Below, one piece after another: positions 1 to 6,211 of a DNA stretch of 11,682 bases. The notes beneath the pieces are model-generated. The model saw only the letters and a list, made by a program, of their open reading frames with translations. It searched no databases and was not told where the DNA came from. A program made the translations under genes and the position numbers. Origin of the DNA: Legionella genomosp. 1. GTDB lineage: Bacteria; Pseudomonadota; Gammaproteobacteria; Legionellales; Legionellaceae. The DNA lies in contig CAMDBQ010000027.1 in assembly GCA_945889365.1 (NCBI GenBank), positions 1-11,682 on the forward strand, in the 5' to 3' direction. The stretch's first letter is position 1, and every line of letters begins with the position of its first letter.

Positions 1-264
1 ATTTAGACGCTCTAGCAGGCAAAAACGACCGCGTCGATCTTGCATCAATTGGCCATCACGCAACATGGCACGCAGACGAAACCCTATGGCTTCCTGCTTG
101 CTTTCTTCTTCCACACCCAATTTATCAACCAGCTGGTTACGTGACATAGGCCGGCCAAATTCCTGAAGCTGCTGCATAATCAGCTCACGACTGGGAATAG
201 GTTCAGCGTAGTTCTCGCTTTCTCGTTTAAAAAAGGGATCCGTTACTTTTTTCTTTTTGCTCAC
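1..264 (-). CDS. rnr: Ribonuclease R, N-terminal part (runs off left edge)
   Basis: RNase R is a processive 3'-to-5' exoribonuclease of the RNB family that degrades structured RNA and takes part in rRNA and mRNA quality control in the cytoplasm. Only the first 88 codons are in the window. After a lysine-rich start (SKKKK) the protein reads DPFFKRESENYAEPIPSREL, closely resembling the E. coli RNase R N-terminus (DPFQ.REAEKYANPIPSRE), followed by the winged-helix segment that ends RLRAMLRDGQLMQDRRGR. The start is a GTG at 264: the nearest ATG upstream (AUGAAACACACGG) is in another frame, and the frame of the GTG meets a TGA immediately upstream. The Shine-Dalgarno is weak. The catalytic RNB and S1 domains lie outside the window. 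The gene is 113 nt downstream of trhO on the same strand and could be read through from it. Identity confident; the exact start somewhat less so. Confidence 0.9.
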   Translation of the reverse strand, partial: MSKKKKVTDPFFKRESENYAEPIPSRELIMQQLQEFGRPMSRNQLVDKLGVEEESKQEAIGFRLRAMLRDGQLMQDRRGRFCLLERLN

Positions 265-344
265 AGTTCACCGTGTGTTTCATATAATACTTTCAAGTCT
301 ATACCTAATTTAGTTAAGTTAACATTAAATCACATTTCGCCATG

Positions 345-377
345 GTCATCAGATCCCTCACTGCGTTCGGGATGAGG
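345..377. repeat. Short dispersed palindromic repeat, trhO-rnr spacer
   Basis: Directly after the trhO stop codon lies an imperfect palindrome. On the plus strand it contains AGATCCCTCACTGCGTTCGG followed by GATGA. ATCCC (350-354) and GGGAT (368-372-range) form the base of a hairpin, and TCA/TGA flanks extend it. It matches from memory a widely dispersed bacterial intergenic motif of the type GTCATCCTGAGCGAAGCGAAGGAT, and a truncated relative occurs at 5121-5138. It has no T-run, so it is not a classic terminator, although the hairpin could stabilise the 3' end of trhO RNA. Family membership is by recall of the motif, not by a search. Confidence 0.5.
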
Positions 378-1352
378 TTATGGCGTTACAACGTTTTGCC
401 TTTGTCTTTTAATCTCACGGCGTTTAACTATAATGCCTGCCACATCTCCACCGATATGAGATTCACCGCGTGCTTTAGCCAACAGGCTTTGTTTTTCTCG
501 CTCAAGGTAGCGTTGTTTTTGTGTGTCGGTTTGCTTACTTATGCAATGGTGACAACTAATGCCTTGAGCATATGCTGGATGGCTTTTATCATCTTCTGTG
601 ATAGGGAAACGGCATGCATGGCACTGCAGATAGTGCCCTTTTTCCAGCGCATGATTAACCGTTACGCGCTCATCAAAAACGAAGCATTCACCTTCCCATA
701 ATGACTCATGTTCAGGCACGTCTTCCAAGTATTTTAAAATGCCGCCTTCCAAATGATACACTTCGTTGAAGCCCAATTCTTTTAAATAAGCCGTGGATTT
801 TTCACACCGTATTCCGCCGGTACAGAACATGGCTACTTTTTTATTTTTTTGTGGATCCAAATTCTGCTTCACGTATTGAGGAAACTCTCTAAATGTAGTT
901 GTTTCAGGGTTTATCGCCCGCTTAAACGAACCGATTTGAAATTCATAATCATTACGCGTATCAATGACGGTCACATCATCTGCCGCAATTAATTGATTCC
1001 AATCTTTAGGCTTGACGTATGTACCCACTATTTTTTTAGGATCGATACCTTCAACACCCATGGTTACAATTTCTTTTTTTAATTTGACCTTGGCTCGATT
1101 AAACGGCACAACCTCATGGAATGACTCTTTATGCACAATGCTATCAAGACCAGGTTGCTCTGAAAACCAGGCATAAAGCGCCTCAATGGCCTGTGTACTA
1201 CCCGCAACTGTGCCATTAATGCCTTCTTTTGCCAACAAGATCGTGCCACGAATCCCCTGATTCTGCATCAGTCGCAACAGGGGGAGTTTCAAATCACCAA
1301 ACGACTCCAGTGTCACAAATTTATAAAGAGCGGAAACAACCACGTGATCCAT
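378..1352 (-). CDS. trhO: tRNA uridine(34) hydroxylase, rhodanese family
   Basis: TrhO (formerly YceA) catalyses oxygen-dependent hydroxylation of uridine 34 in tRNA anticodons, giving 5-hydroxyuridine, the precursor of cmo5U/mcmo5U. The 324-residue product has the family architecture: an N-terminal acylphosphatase-like domain (about residues 1-95, with GTILLAKEGINGTVAG), a rhodanese domain (about 120-218) with the active-site loop CTGGIRCEKS starting at Cys177, and a C-terminal part with two CxxC pairs (C244/C247 and C267/C270) that may bind metal. The tail is basic (KRREIKRQRQ). The start ATG at 1352 agrees with the usual N-terminus, and a sigma70-like promoter lies about 30 bp upstream. 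It is divergent from the patatin gene and is followed by rnr, another RNA-acting protein. Family assignment is strong; the hydroxylase activity is taken from the family. Confidence 0.93.
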   Translation of the reverse strand: MDHVVVSALYKFVTLESFGDLKLPLLRLMQNQGIRGTILLAKEGINGTVAGSTQAIEALYAWFSEQPGLDSIVHKESFHEVVPFNRAKVKLKKEIVTMGVEGIDPKKIVGTYVKPKDWNQLIAADDVTVIDTRNDYEFQIGSFKRAINPETTTFREFPQYVKQNLDPQKNKKVAMFCTGGIRCEKSTAYLKELGFNEVYHLEGGILKYLEDVPEHESLWEGECFVFDERVTVNHALEKGHYLQCHACRFPITEDDKSHPAYAQGISCHHCISKQTDTQKQRYLEREKQSLLAKARGESHIGGDVAGIIVKRREIKRQRQNVVTP

Positions 1353-1381
1353 AATTCAATCCATAACAAAAAAATTAGCCA

Positions 1382-1410
1382 ATTATGTGCTATTTTTGTC
1401 TGAAATTCAA
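1382..1410 (-). promoter_or_regulatory. Sigma70-like promoter for trhO
   Basis: Read on the minus strand, TTGAAT (1410-1405) and CATAAT (1387-1382) are separated by exactly 17 nt. The -10 box matches the consensus at 5 of 6 positions and the -35 box at 4 of 6. The predicted start is near 1375, leaving a leader of roughly 23 nt before the ATG at 1352. The call is by eye. Confidence 0.6.
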
Positions 1411-1449
1411 TTTTGGTTCCAATGTTCTCATTTATACAAGCCCTAAGTC

Positions 1450-1478
1450 TTGCGATCCTTTCCTCAGTGAACTATATT
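1450..1478 (+). promoter_or_regulatory. Sigma70-like promoter for the patatin-coq7-pit run
   Basis: TTGCGA (1450-1455) and TATATT (1473-1478) are separated by 17 nt, matching consensus at 4 and 5 of 6 positions. The predicted start near 1485 gives a leader of about 26 nt. With the trhO promoter on the other strand, the 158-bp spacer is a simple divergent promoter region. No operator-like palindrome was seen between the two promoters. Confidence 0.55.
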
Positions 1479-1510
1479 TCCATTATCCTACATAAACATT
1501 AATAGTTGAC

Positions 1511-2620
1511 ATGGCAAAAATAGCGCTATATTTAGCTGGTGGCGGAGCACGAGGCGCCTATCAAGCTGGCGTATTAAAAGCGATCAGCCATATATTGCAA
1601 GTCAAAACATTGCCTTTTACGATGGTCAGTGGCGTGAGCGTGGGCAGCATCAATGCGGCTATCCTTGCTCAGCATGCCGATGATTTCCCCCTCGCCATTG
1701 AGAAACTTGATACCTTATGGCGCGAGATCCATTGTCAGCAAATTTTCAATTCAAGCAATTATGAGTTAGGCAAGTCTGTCGTACGAAATTTGGGCCATAT
1801 TGTTATCAAACAACGCCAGACCGGACGATTGCTAGACACAGCACCTCTCCACCAATTCATCAGCGACCACATTGATTTTGATAAAATCAGAGCCAACATC
1901 AACAATGACCTGCTGGAGTGCGTGGAAGTCATCAGTCATTGCTATGAAACTCAACAAACGATTTCATTTTACCAGCATCGCCAGGCAGATTTTGAAGATT
2001 GGTGTTATCCACGCCATATCAGTCAACGCGCAGAAATCGGTATGGAGCATATTCTAGCGTCCAGTGCTCTGCCTCTGTTCTTCCCAACCGTTACAATCGA
2101 CGGATTACATTATGGCGATGGCAGCATGGGGCTTATTTCACCTCTGCGTGGAGCCATTCGGCTGAATGTTGATAAAATTCTGATTTTGGGAACGCGCCCT
2201 TTGCCCACATTTGCAGAGCCTGAAAAACTACGTAACCGCGACATTGGTTTTGCCCATATCTTGGGTAACATGCTAAATGGTTTATTTCTTGATAACCTGG
2301 ATCGCGATATCGAAACCGTCAATCGCATGAATGATATAGCCCGTTTATTATCCATCTGGAAGAAGCGTCACTCGCCTTGGCGACCCATTGAAACCATGCA
2401 CCTTCGTCCCAGCATGGATGTATCTAAAATAGCTCAAGAAAAATACCTGGCCATGCCAACATTATTGCGTTTTCTGCTAAATGCATTGGGCGCACAAAGC
2501 CACTCAGGGGACTTATTGAGCTTTTTATTATTTGAAACTGAATTTACATCGGAATTAATCGAACTGGGCTATAACGATACGCTGGCCAATTCAGCCGCCG
2601 TTACCGCGTTTTTTAAATAA
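1511..2620 (+). CDS. Patatin-like phospholipase
   Basis: A 369-residue patatin-family serine hydrolase, expected to cleave acyl esters of phospholipids or other lipids using a Ser-Asp dyad. The three diagnostic motifs are present: the oxyanion-hole glycine loop GGGARGAYQAG (residues 10-20), the nucleophile elbow GVSVG with Ser43, and the DG motif with Asp203 (YGDGS). There is no signal peptide and no obvious transmembrane segment in the catalytic domain, so the protein is cytoplasmic or peripherally membrane-bound unless exported by a dedicated secretion system. Patatin-like proteins of Legionellales include secreted effectors, but this one has the short N-terminus typical of housekeeping homologues. 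The ATG start has only a poor Shine-Dalgarno (AATAGTTGAC), yet it falls exactly before the conserved beta-strand. It is first in a run with coq7, 7 nt downstream. Substrate unknown. Confidence 0.88.
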   Translation: MAKIALYLAGGGARGAYQAGVLKAISHILQVKTLPFTMVSGVSVGSINAAILAQHADDFPLAIEKLDTLWREIHCQQIFNSSNYELGKSVVRNLGHIVIKQRQTGRLLDTAPLHQFISDHIDFDKIRANINNDLLECVEVISHCYETQQTISFYQHRQADFEDWCYPRHISQRAEIGMEHILASSALPLFFPTVTIDGLHYGDGSMGLISPLRGAIRLNVDKILILGTRPLPTFAEPEKLRNRDIGFAHILGNMLNGLFLDNLDRDIETVNRMNDIARLLSIWKKRHSPWRPIETMHLRPSMDVSKIAQEKYLAMPTLLRFLLNALGAQSHSGDLLSFLLFETEFTSELIELGYNDTLANSAAVTAFFK

Positions 2621-2627
2621 GGTTGCT

Positions 2628-3269
2628 ATGCGTGCGTTAAATATACTTGATCAACTACTCTGCCAAGCCGATACGGCTTTGCGTACGTTATTTCCCCCGA
2701 AACATCGAGAAAGTAATCGTATCAATCCAGGACAAGCGGCAGTATCACCAACAATGAGCCATGATGAAACGCGCCTCGTTGCAGGATTAATGCGAGTGAA
2801 TCATGCGGGTGAAGTTTGTGCGCAAGCGCTCTACCAAGGACAGGCCTTAACTGCGAAACTCACTGCCGTCAAAGCGCAGATGATGGAAGCGGCTGCAGAA
2901 GAAGTGGATCATTTGGCCTGGTGCGAGCAACGGTTGCGCGAATTGGATAGCCAGCCCAGCAAACTGAATCCACTATGGTACAGCGGCTCATTTATGTTGG
3001 GCGCCCTGGCGGGTCTGGCCGGAGATCGCTGGAGCCTTGGGTTTGTTGCTGAAACGGAACGCCAGGTTGGGGCGCATTTAGAACAACACTTACATAAAAT
3101 CCCAAGACAAGACATGAAAACTCGAGCTATACTCACTCAGATGCACCAAGACGAAACGCATCATGCTGAGGTTGCCCACGCGGCCGGCGCTGCTGATTTA
3201 CCGGTTTTTATTCAAGATGCAATGAAGGGCGTATCCAAGTTATTAACGTGCAGTAGTTATTATATATAA
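2628..3269 (+). CDS. coq7: Demethoxyubiquinone hydroxylase (Coq7 type)
   Basis: Coq7 is a di-iron monooxygenase that carries out the last hydroxylation of the ubiquinone ring (2-polyprenyl-3-methyl-6-methoxy-1,4-benzoquinol to the 5-hydroxy product), bound to the inner membrane. The 213-residue protein shows the ferritin-like four-helix metal ligands: Glu62 (HAGEV), Glu92 and His95 (EEVDH), Glu142/Glu144 (AETERQ), and Glu176 and His179 (DETHH). The segment around residues 118-134 (YSGSFMLGALAGLAGDR) is the hydrophobic membrane-contact stretch typical of bacterial Coq7. Many gammaproteobacteria use the flavin enzyme UbiF instead, so this form is a modest lineage marker. The start ATG at 2628 is preceded by AAGG at good spacing and lies 7 nt after the patatin stop, indicating co-transcription. 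Identification is firm. Confidence 0.95.
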   Translation: MRALNILDQLLCQADTALRTLFPPKHRESNRINPGQAAVSPTMSHDETRLVAGLMRVNHAGEVCAQALYQGQALTAKLTAVKAQMMEAAAEEVDHLAWCEQRLRELDSQPSKLNPLWYSGSFMLGALAGLAGDRWSLGFVAETERQVGAHLEQHLHKIPRQDMKTRAILTQMHQDETHHAEVAHAAGAADLPVFIQDAMKGVSKLLTCSSYYI

Positions 3270-3298
3270 GGCGGACTTTTCATAAGGGACATTCGAAA

Positions 3299-4285
3299 AT
3301 GGACCATACCACGCTCTTTATTCTGTTCGTCATCTTCATGGCTTATGTTTTTGATTTCACAAATGGTGTCCATGATGCCGCCAATACGATAGCCACCATC
3401 GTAACAACAGGGGTTTTAACCCCGCGCCAAGCAGTGATATGGGCCGCGTTCTTTAATTTTATTGCATTTATGTTTTTCAATTTGATGGTGGCCAAAACCA
3501 TCGGAAATGGACTAATTGACCCCAGTATTGTTGACGTCAAACTTATTTTCTCCGCACTGATGGGGGCAATTTTTTGGAACCTGATCACGTGGTTTTTTGG
3601 TCTACCATCGAGCTCGTCTCACGCACTTATCGGTGGATTAGCCGGGGCTGCTATAGTTCACGGCGGATTTGGCACGCTTAAACTGGCGGGATTCCTCAAA
3701 GTTGTGATTGGAATGTGTCTTTCACCCGTTCTTGGAATATTAGCCGGTTTAGCGATGGCTTATGCATTAACTCGCTTATTTCGTAATACGTCCAAACAAA
3801 GATCAAATACACTATTCAAGGCCTTTCAACTAACCTCATCTGCATTGTTAAGCCTGACGCATGGCGGTAACGATGCACAAAAAACCATGGGTGTTATTGC
3901 AGTATTATTATTTTCAGCATCCTGGCTGGAGGGGCCTTTCTATATCCCGTTTTGGGTCGTGATTTCCTGCCATGCGATGATAGGCTTGGGCACCTTAACG
4001 GGTGGCTGGCGCATTGTTCACACGATGGGGACAAAAATTACCCCCCTCAACACCTTGCGTGGGTGTGCTGCAGAAACCAGTGCTGCAGCGATTATTTTTG
4101 CCGCCACAGATTACGGCATACCCGTTTCAACCACGCAAACCGTCACGGGATCCATTGCCGGCGTTGGGCTACTCAATGGCTTTTCCGGCACACACTGGCC
4201 CATGTTACGCATCATTTTCATCTCCTGGCTACTCACCATCCCCGCCGCAGGCCTTGTTGCCGCCAGCATCGATTATCTTATTTGA
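3299..4285 (+). CDS. pit: Inorganic phosphate transporter, PiT family
   Basis: A 328-residue polytopic inner-membrane protein of the PiT family, which takes up inorganic or metal-complexed phosphate driven by the cation gradient. It carries the duplicated family signatures: TNGVHDAANTIAT near residues 21-33 and THGGNDAQKTMGV near 187-199, and the paired GLPSSSSHALIGG (101-113) and GIPVSTTQTVTGS (273-285) loops. This is the expected inverted-repeat topology with about ten hydrophobic segments. The length suits short bacterial PiT proteins without the long cytoplasmic loop of E. coli PitA. The PhoU-like DUF47 partner often adjacent to such genes is not present here. A Shine-Dalgarno-like AAGGGA lies rather far upstream (about 12 nt). 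It is 29 nt after coq7 and probably the last gene of the run. Whether it carries phosphate in or out under cell conditions cannot be read from the sequence. Confidence 0.92.
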   Translation: MDHTTLFILFVIFMAYVFDFTNGVHDAANTIATIVTTGVLTPRQAVIWAAFFNFIAFMFFNLMVAKTIGNGLIDPSIVDVKLIFSALMGAIFWNLITWFFGLPSSSSHALIGGLAGAAIVHGGFGTLKLAGFLKVVIGMCLSPVLGILAGLAMAYALTRLFRNTSKQRSNTLFKAFQLTSSALLSLTHGGNDAQKTMGVIAVLLFSASWLEGPFYIPFWVVISCHAMIGLGTLTGGWRIVHTMGTKITPLNTLRGCAAETSAAAIIFAATDYGIPVSTTQTVTGSIAGVGLLNGFSGTHWPMLRIIFISWLLTIPAAGLVAASIDYLI

Positions 4286-4342
4286 TGCTATTAATGTCTT
4301 TTTTGCGTAACCAGTCCATGTTAGTATATTGCCCGGGTGATA

Positions 4343-4372
4343 TTGCATCCAGATAAGCTGTATCCTTAAAAT
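4343..4372 (+). promoter_or_regulatory. Candidate promoter for pagP, upstream of the palindrome
   Basis: TTGCAT (4343-4348) and TAAAAT (4367-4372) are 18 nt apart. The -10 box fits well and the -35 box poorly. If used, transcription would begin near 4380, at the left edge of the long inverted repeat, and the whole repeat would form a leader of about 175 nt before the pagP start. Other promoters within the repeat are possible. Confidence 0.3.
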
Positions 4373-4385
4373 AGCGCGCTGAGAA

Positions 4386-4537
4386 ACTACTGCCTCGTCT
4401 TACAATTTCGGTACGTTATTGTCCTCCCCACGGAGGTGGGGATCCCTGATGTGGAATATTGATCATGTTGAGCATGAATCCACGCCTTCGCGGGGAGGGC
4501 AGGATAAGGGATCGTATTTGCAGGACGAGGCACTACT
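4386..4537. repeat. Long imperfect inverted repeat (MITE / REP-doublet-like)
   Basis: The two halves of this 152-bp stretch are inverted copies of each other. The outer ends match at about 16 of 20 positions: ACTACTGCCTCGTCTTACAA at 4386-4405 against the complement of 4518-4537 (AGTAGTGCCTCGTCCTGCAA), with the core TGCCTCGTC identical. The inner blocks 4423-4445 and 4476-4498 match at 18 of 23. Each inner block is itself a hairpin: TCCCCAC/GTGGGGA with loop GGAG at 4425-4442, and a 7-bp stem with one mismatch and loop CTTC at 4479-4496. The inner block resembles the common bacterial motif CCCGCGAAGGCGGG. It contains no coding sequence. No clear target-site duplication was found. The remaining bases of the 270-bp gap between pit and pagP show only AT-rich sequence and the promoter candidate. 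Confidence 0.75.
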
Positions 4538-4555
4538 CTAAATGGCATATATTAA

Positions 4556-5113
4556 ATGAAGCGCAGACTTACCGTCTTATTATTGATTGCTGGCCTACAC
4601 AATGCATCGGCTCAAGACAACGCGGTATGCAGTCATTCACCGCATTGGTTTAAGCATGCATGCCTCCGATTGCACCAAGTTTGGACCGAGGGTGAGAATG
4701 AACTGTATCTCCCCGCCTATGCTTGGCACAACCGTTACACATACGATCCCAGCAAAATCCCCTCCTACAATGAAAATCCTTGGGGTGGGGGATTAGGTAA
4801 GAGTTTTTATGATGAAGATGGCGATTGGCACGGACTTTATGCCTTCGCTTTTTTAGACTCACACAAAAATGTTGAACCGATTGTGGGTTACGCGTTTCTA
4901 AAAGAATTGCACATCAATGAAAACACTCGAGCCGGCGCAGGCTTCGGCATATTGGCTACCGCTCGCCCAGATATTTTCTACAACATCCCCTTTCCAGGCG
5001 TCCTGCCTTGGGTTTCGTTTAACTACCGCAAGGCATCTTTATCTGCAACGTACATTCCCGGCTCTAAAAATGCAGGTAATGTATTGTTTTTAATCGTTAA
5101 GTACGTTCTTTAG
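4556..5113 (+). CDS. pagP: Lipid A palmitoyltransferase PagP (Rcp-like)
   Basis: PagP is an outer-membrane beta-barrel enzyme that moves an acyl chain, palmitate in E. coli, from a phospholipid to lipid A, giving resistance to cationic peptides. The 185-residue precursor has a clear signal peptide (KRRLTVLLLIAGLHNASA, cleavage near residue 19), which supports the ATG at 4556 despite the lack of a good Shine-Dalgarno. The mature part aligns with E. coli PagP through LPAYAWHNRYTY, YNENPWGGGLGKS, DWHGLYAFAFLDS and TYIPGS..AGNV. The catalytic residues His33, Asp76 and Ser77 of E. coli correspond to His58, Asp101 and Ser102. Position 88 of E. coli, the glycine at the floor of the acyl ruler, is Ala113 here. 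An N-terminal Cys pair (C25, C36) and a terminal Leu in place of the usual aromatic are small oddities. The gene directly follows a long palindromic repeat. Confidence 0.9.
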   Translation: MKRRLTVLLLIAGLHNASAQDNAVCSHSPHWFKHACLRLHQVWTEGENELYLPAYAWHNRYTYDPSKIPSYNENPWGGGLGKSFYDEDGDWHGLYAFAFLDSHKNVEPIVGYAFLKELHINENTRAGAGFGILATARPDIFYNIPFPGVLPWVSFNYRKASLSATYIPGSKNAGNVLFLIVKYVL

Positions 5114-5120
5114 CCATAAA

Positions 5121-5138
5121 GCTTCGCTCTGGATGACG
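5121..5138. repeat. Truncated copy of dispersed repeat
   Basis: GCTTCGCTCTGGATGACG, in the 44-bp gap between the convergent pagP and EamA genes, resembles one half of the element at 345-377 and the recalled dispersed motif ending TTCGCTCAGGATGAC. Too short to be certain; it may be a relic of a longer copy. Confidence 0.3.
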
Positions 5139-5157
5139 TGGGAAGTTACAATCAAAA

Positions 5158-6021
5158 TCAAAAAGATGGCGAGTGTCTCGCATATCGCTCAGAAAGAAAC
5201 AACGCCAAAATAATCAAACTCAAGCCGCAGGATAAACGCAATAAATCCGGATGCTCATTAAAGAACAAAACAGAGACGACGATCGCCAATGGACTTTTCA
5301 GATTATTAAGCGCTGCGAGTGTGCCAGGATCGGTCGTTACCGCGCCCTTATTCCACCAAAAAAAACAAATGCCTGAAGCAATAGATCCCAGATACAACAA
5401 AATAAAAAACTGTTGCATGGATACACGAGCGAAGCTACCCCAGCCATGAAACCAGGTTGTTGATAGTGCCGATGTGACAACGGCGCCTACAAAAAGTAGT
5501 GCATAGACATCAAGGTCGTTTACTTCTTCATGGTGTTGCCGAAATCGTCTGTATGCTATTTGGCCATAAGCAAAACAAATATCCGCCATTTGAACAAGAA
5601 TAAATCCCGTGAGAAGATCGTTATTCCCAGAATATTGATAATAAATAATTAAGCCACCTATAACCGAGAGTGCTGCGGTCATGAAATAAAACGGCGTGAA
5701 TTTTTTTGCTAACCAATCATGGATGATAATAATATAAATGGGTGTTAACGTCGTAAATAGTGCCGCTTGATGTGCATCCAAATATTGAAACGAGCGCATG
5801 AAAAATAAGTACATGGCCCCATATTGAACCGCGCCAATCACAGCTAATTGGCAACCATCTGATATGGAAATCTTTTTAAGCTTTAAAAATGGCAAGAAGA
5901 GCGGCAATGCAAATGCCATGCGACAAAAGGTCACAAAATTGGGATCTAACGAGGTTAAGTTAACTTTTATTAGACCGTATGAAAAAGCCCAAACAATGGA
6001 AGCGATGATTAAATAATTCAT
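5158..6021 (-). CDS. EamA/DMT-family membrane transporter
   Basis: A 287-residue inner-membrane protein of the drug/metabolite transporter superfamily, with about ten hydrophobic segments in two EamA repeats. The first repeat runs from the start (MNYLIIASIVWAFSYGLIKV) to about residue 130, and the second from about 145 to the end. The typical segment ALFTTLTPIYIIIIHDWL closes the first repeat, and ALNNLKSPLAIVVSVLFFNE closes the second. The tail after the last helix is short and basic. Members export amino acids, nucleobases or other small metabolites; the substrate cannot be deduced. The ATG at 6021 has only a weak AGAG Shine-Dalgarno but begins right at the first membrane helix. It is convergent with pagP (44 bp between stops) and separated from the upstream transporter gene by 190 bp that hold a gene relic, so it probably has its own promoter. 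Confidence 0.85.
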   Translation of the reverse strand: MNYLIIASIVWAFSYGLIKVNLTSLDPNFVTFCRMAFALPLFLPFLKLKKISISDGCQLAVIGAVQYGAMYLFFMRSFQYLDAHQAALFTTLTPIYIIIIHDWLAKKFTPFYFMTAALSVIGGLIIYYQYSGNNDLLTGFILVQMADICFAYGQIAYRRFRQHHEEVNDLDVYALLFVGAVVTSALSTTWFHGWGSFARVSMQQFFILLYLGSIASGICFFWWNKGAVTTDPGTLAALNNLKSPLAIVVSVLFFNEHPDLLRLSCGLSLIILALFLSERYARHSPSF

Positions 6022-6079
6022 GGAGTCTCTAATAAGATCAGTGCATAAGCTGTCTGTTTTTTAATGCGAACCATGCTAA

Positions 6080-6202
6080 ACATTACACCCGGTTACTGCG
6101 TCTACAAGTGACAACGTTGGCTTAACCTTGCACGCTGATGTGCGCTACCAAATAGAAAAGCCAGAGGCAGCCATTCGTCAAATTAATGGCATTGAGACCA
6201 TC
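6080..6202 (+). pseudogene. Fragment of an SPFH/band-7 (stomatin/slipin-like) gene
   Basis: In one plus-strand frame, right after a TAA (6077-6079), about 40 codons read TLHPVTASTSDNVGLTLHAD then VRYQIEKPEAAIRQINGIE. This has the pattern of the SPFH/band-7 core (T.DNV.v..dv.YrI..PE.Ai), in which a strand carrying the conserved DNV is followed by a YxI..PE helix. There is no start codon with a ribosome binding site. Homology seems to end near 6200, where the sequence enters the 3' end of the convergent transporter gene. It is therefore read as a decayed remnant left by a deletion. The 58 bp to its left, before the EamA start, show nothing recognisable. The family call is by eye from a short stretch. 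Confidence 0.5.
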
Positions 6203-6211
6203 CCATCAGTT

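Noticed and set aside
342..701. Plus-strand open frame antisense to trhO
   Set aside because: It lies inside the well-supported trhO coding region, has no recognisable protein features and no ribosome binding site.
3952..4356. Plus-strand frames (to 4310 and 4356) overlapping the end of pit
   Set aside because: Out-of-frame shadows of the transporter; the His/Arg/Pro-rich translation is typical of an off-frame read of membrane-protein codons.
4459..4653. Plus-strand open frame across the palindrome into pagP
   Set aside because: It overlaps the repeat and the pagP signal peptide in another frame and has no domain or signal features.
5138..5449. Plus-strand open frame antisense to the EamA gene
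   Set aside because: Shadow of a clear membrane protein gene; low-complexity translation, no supported start.
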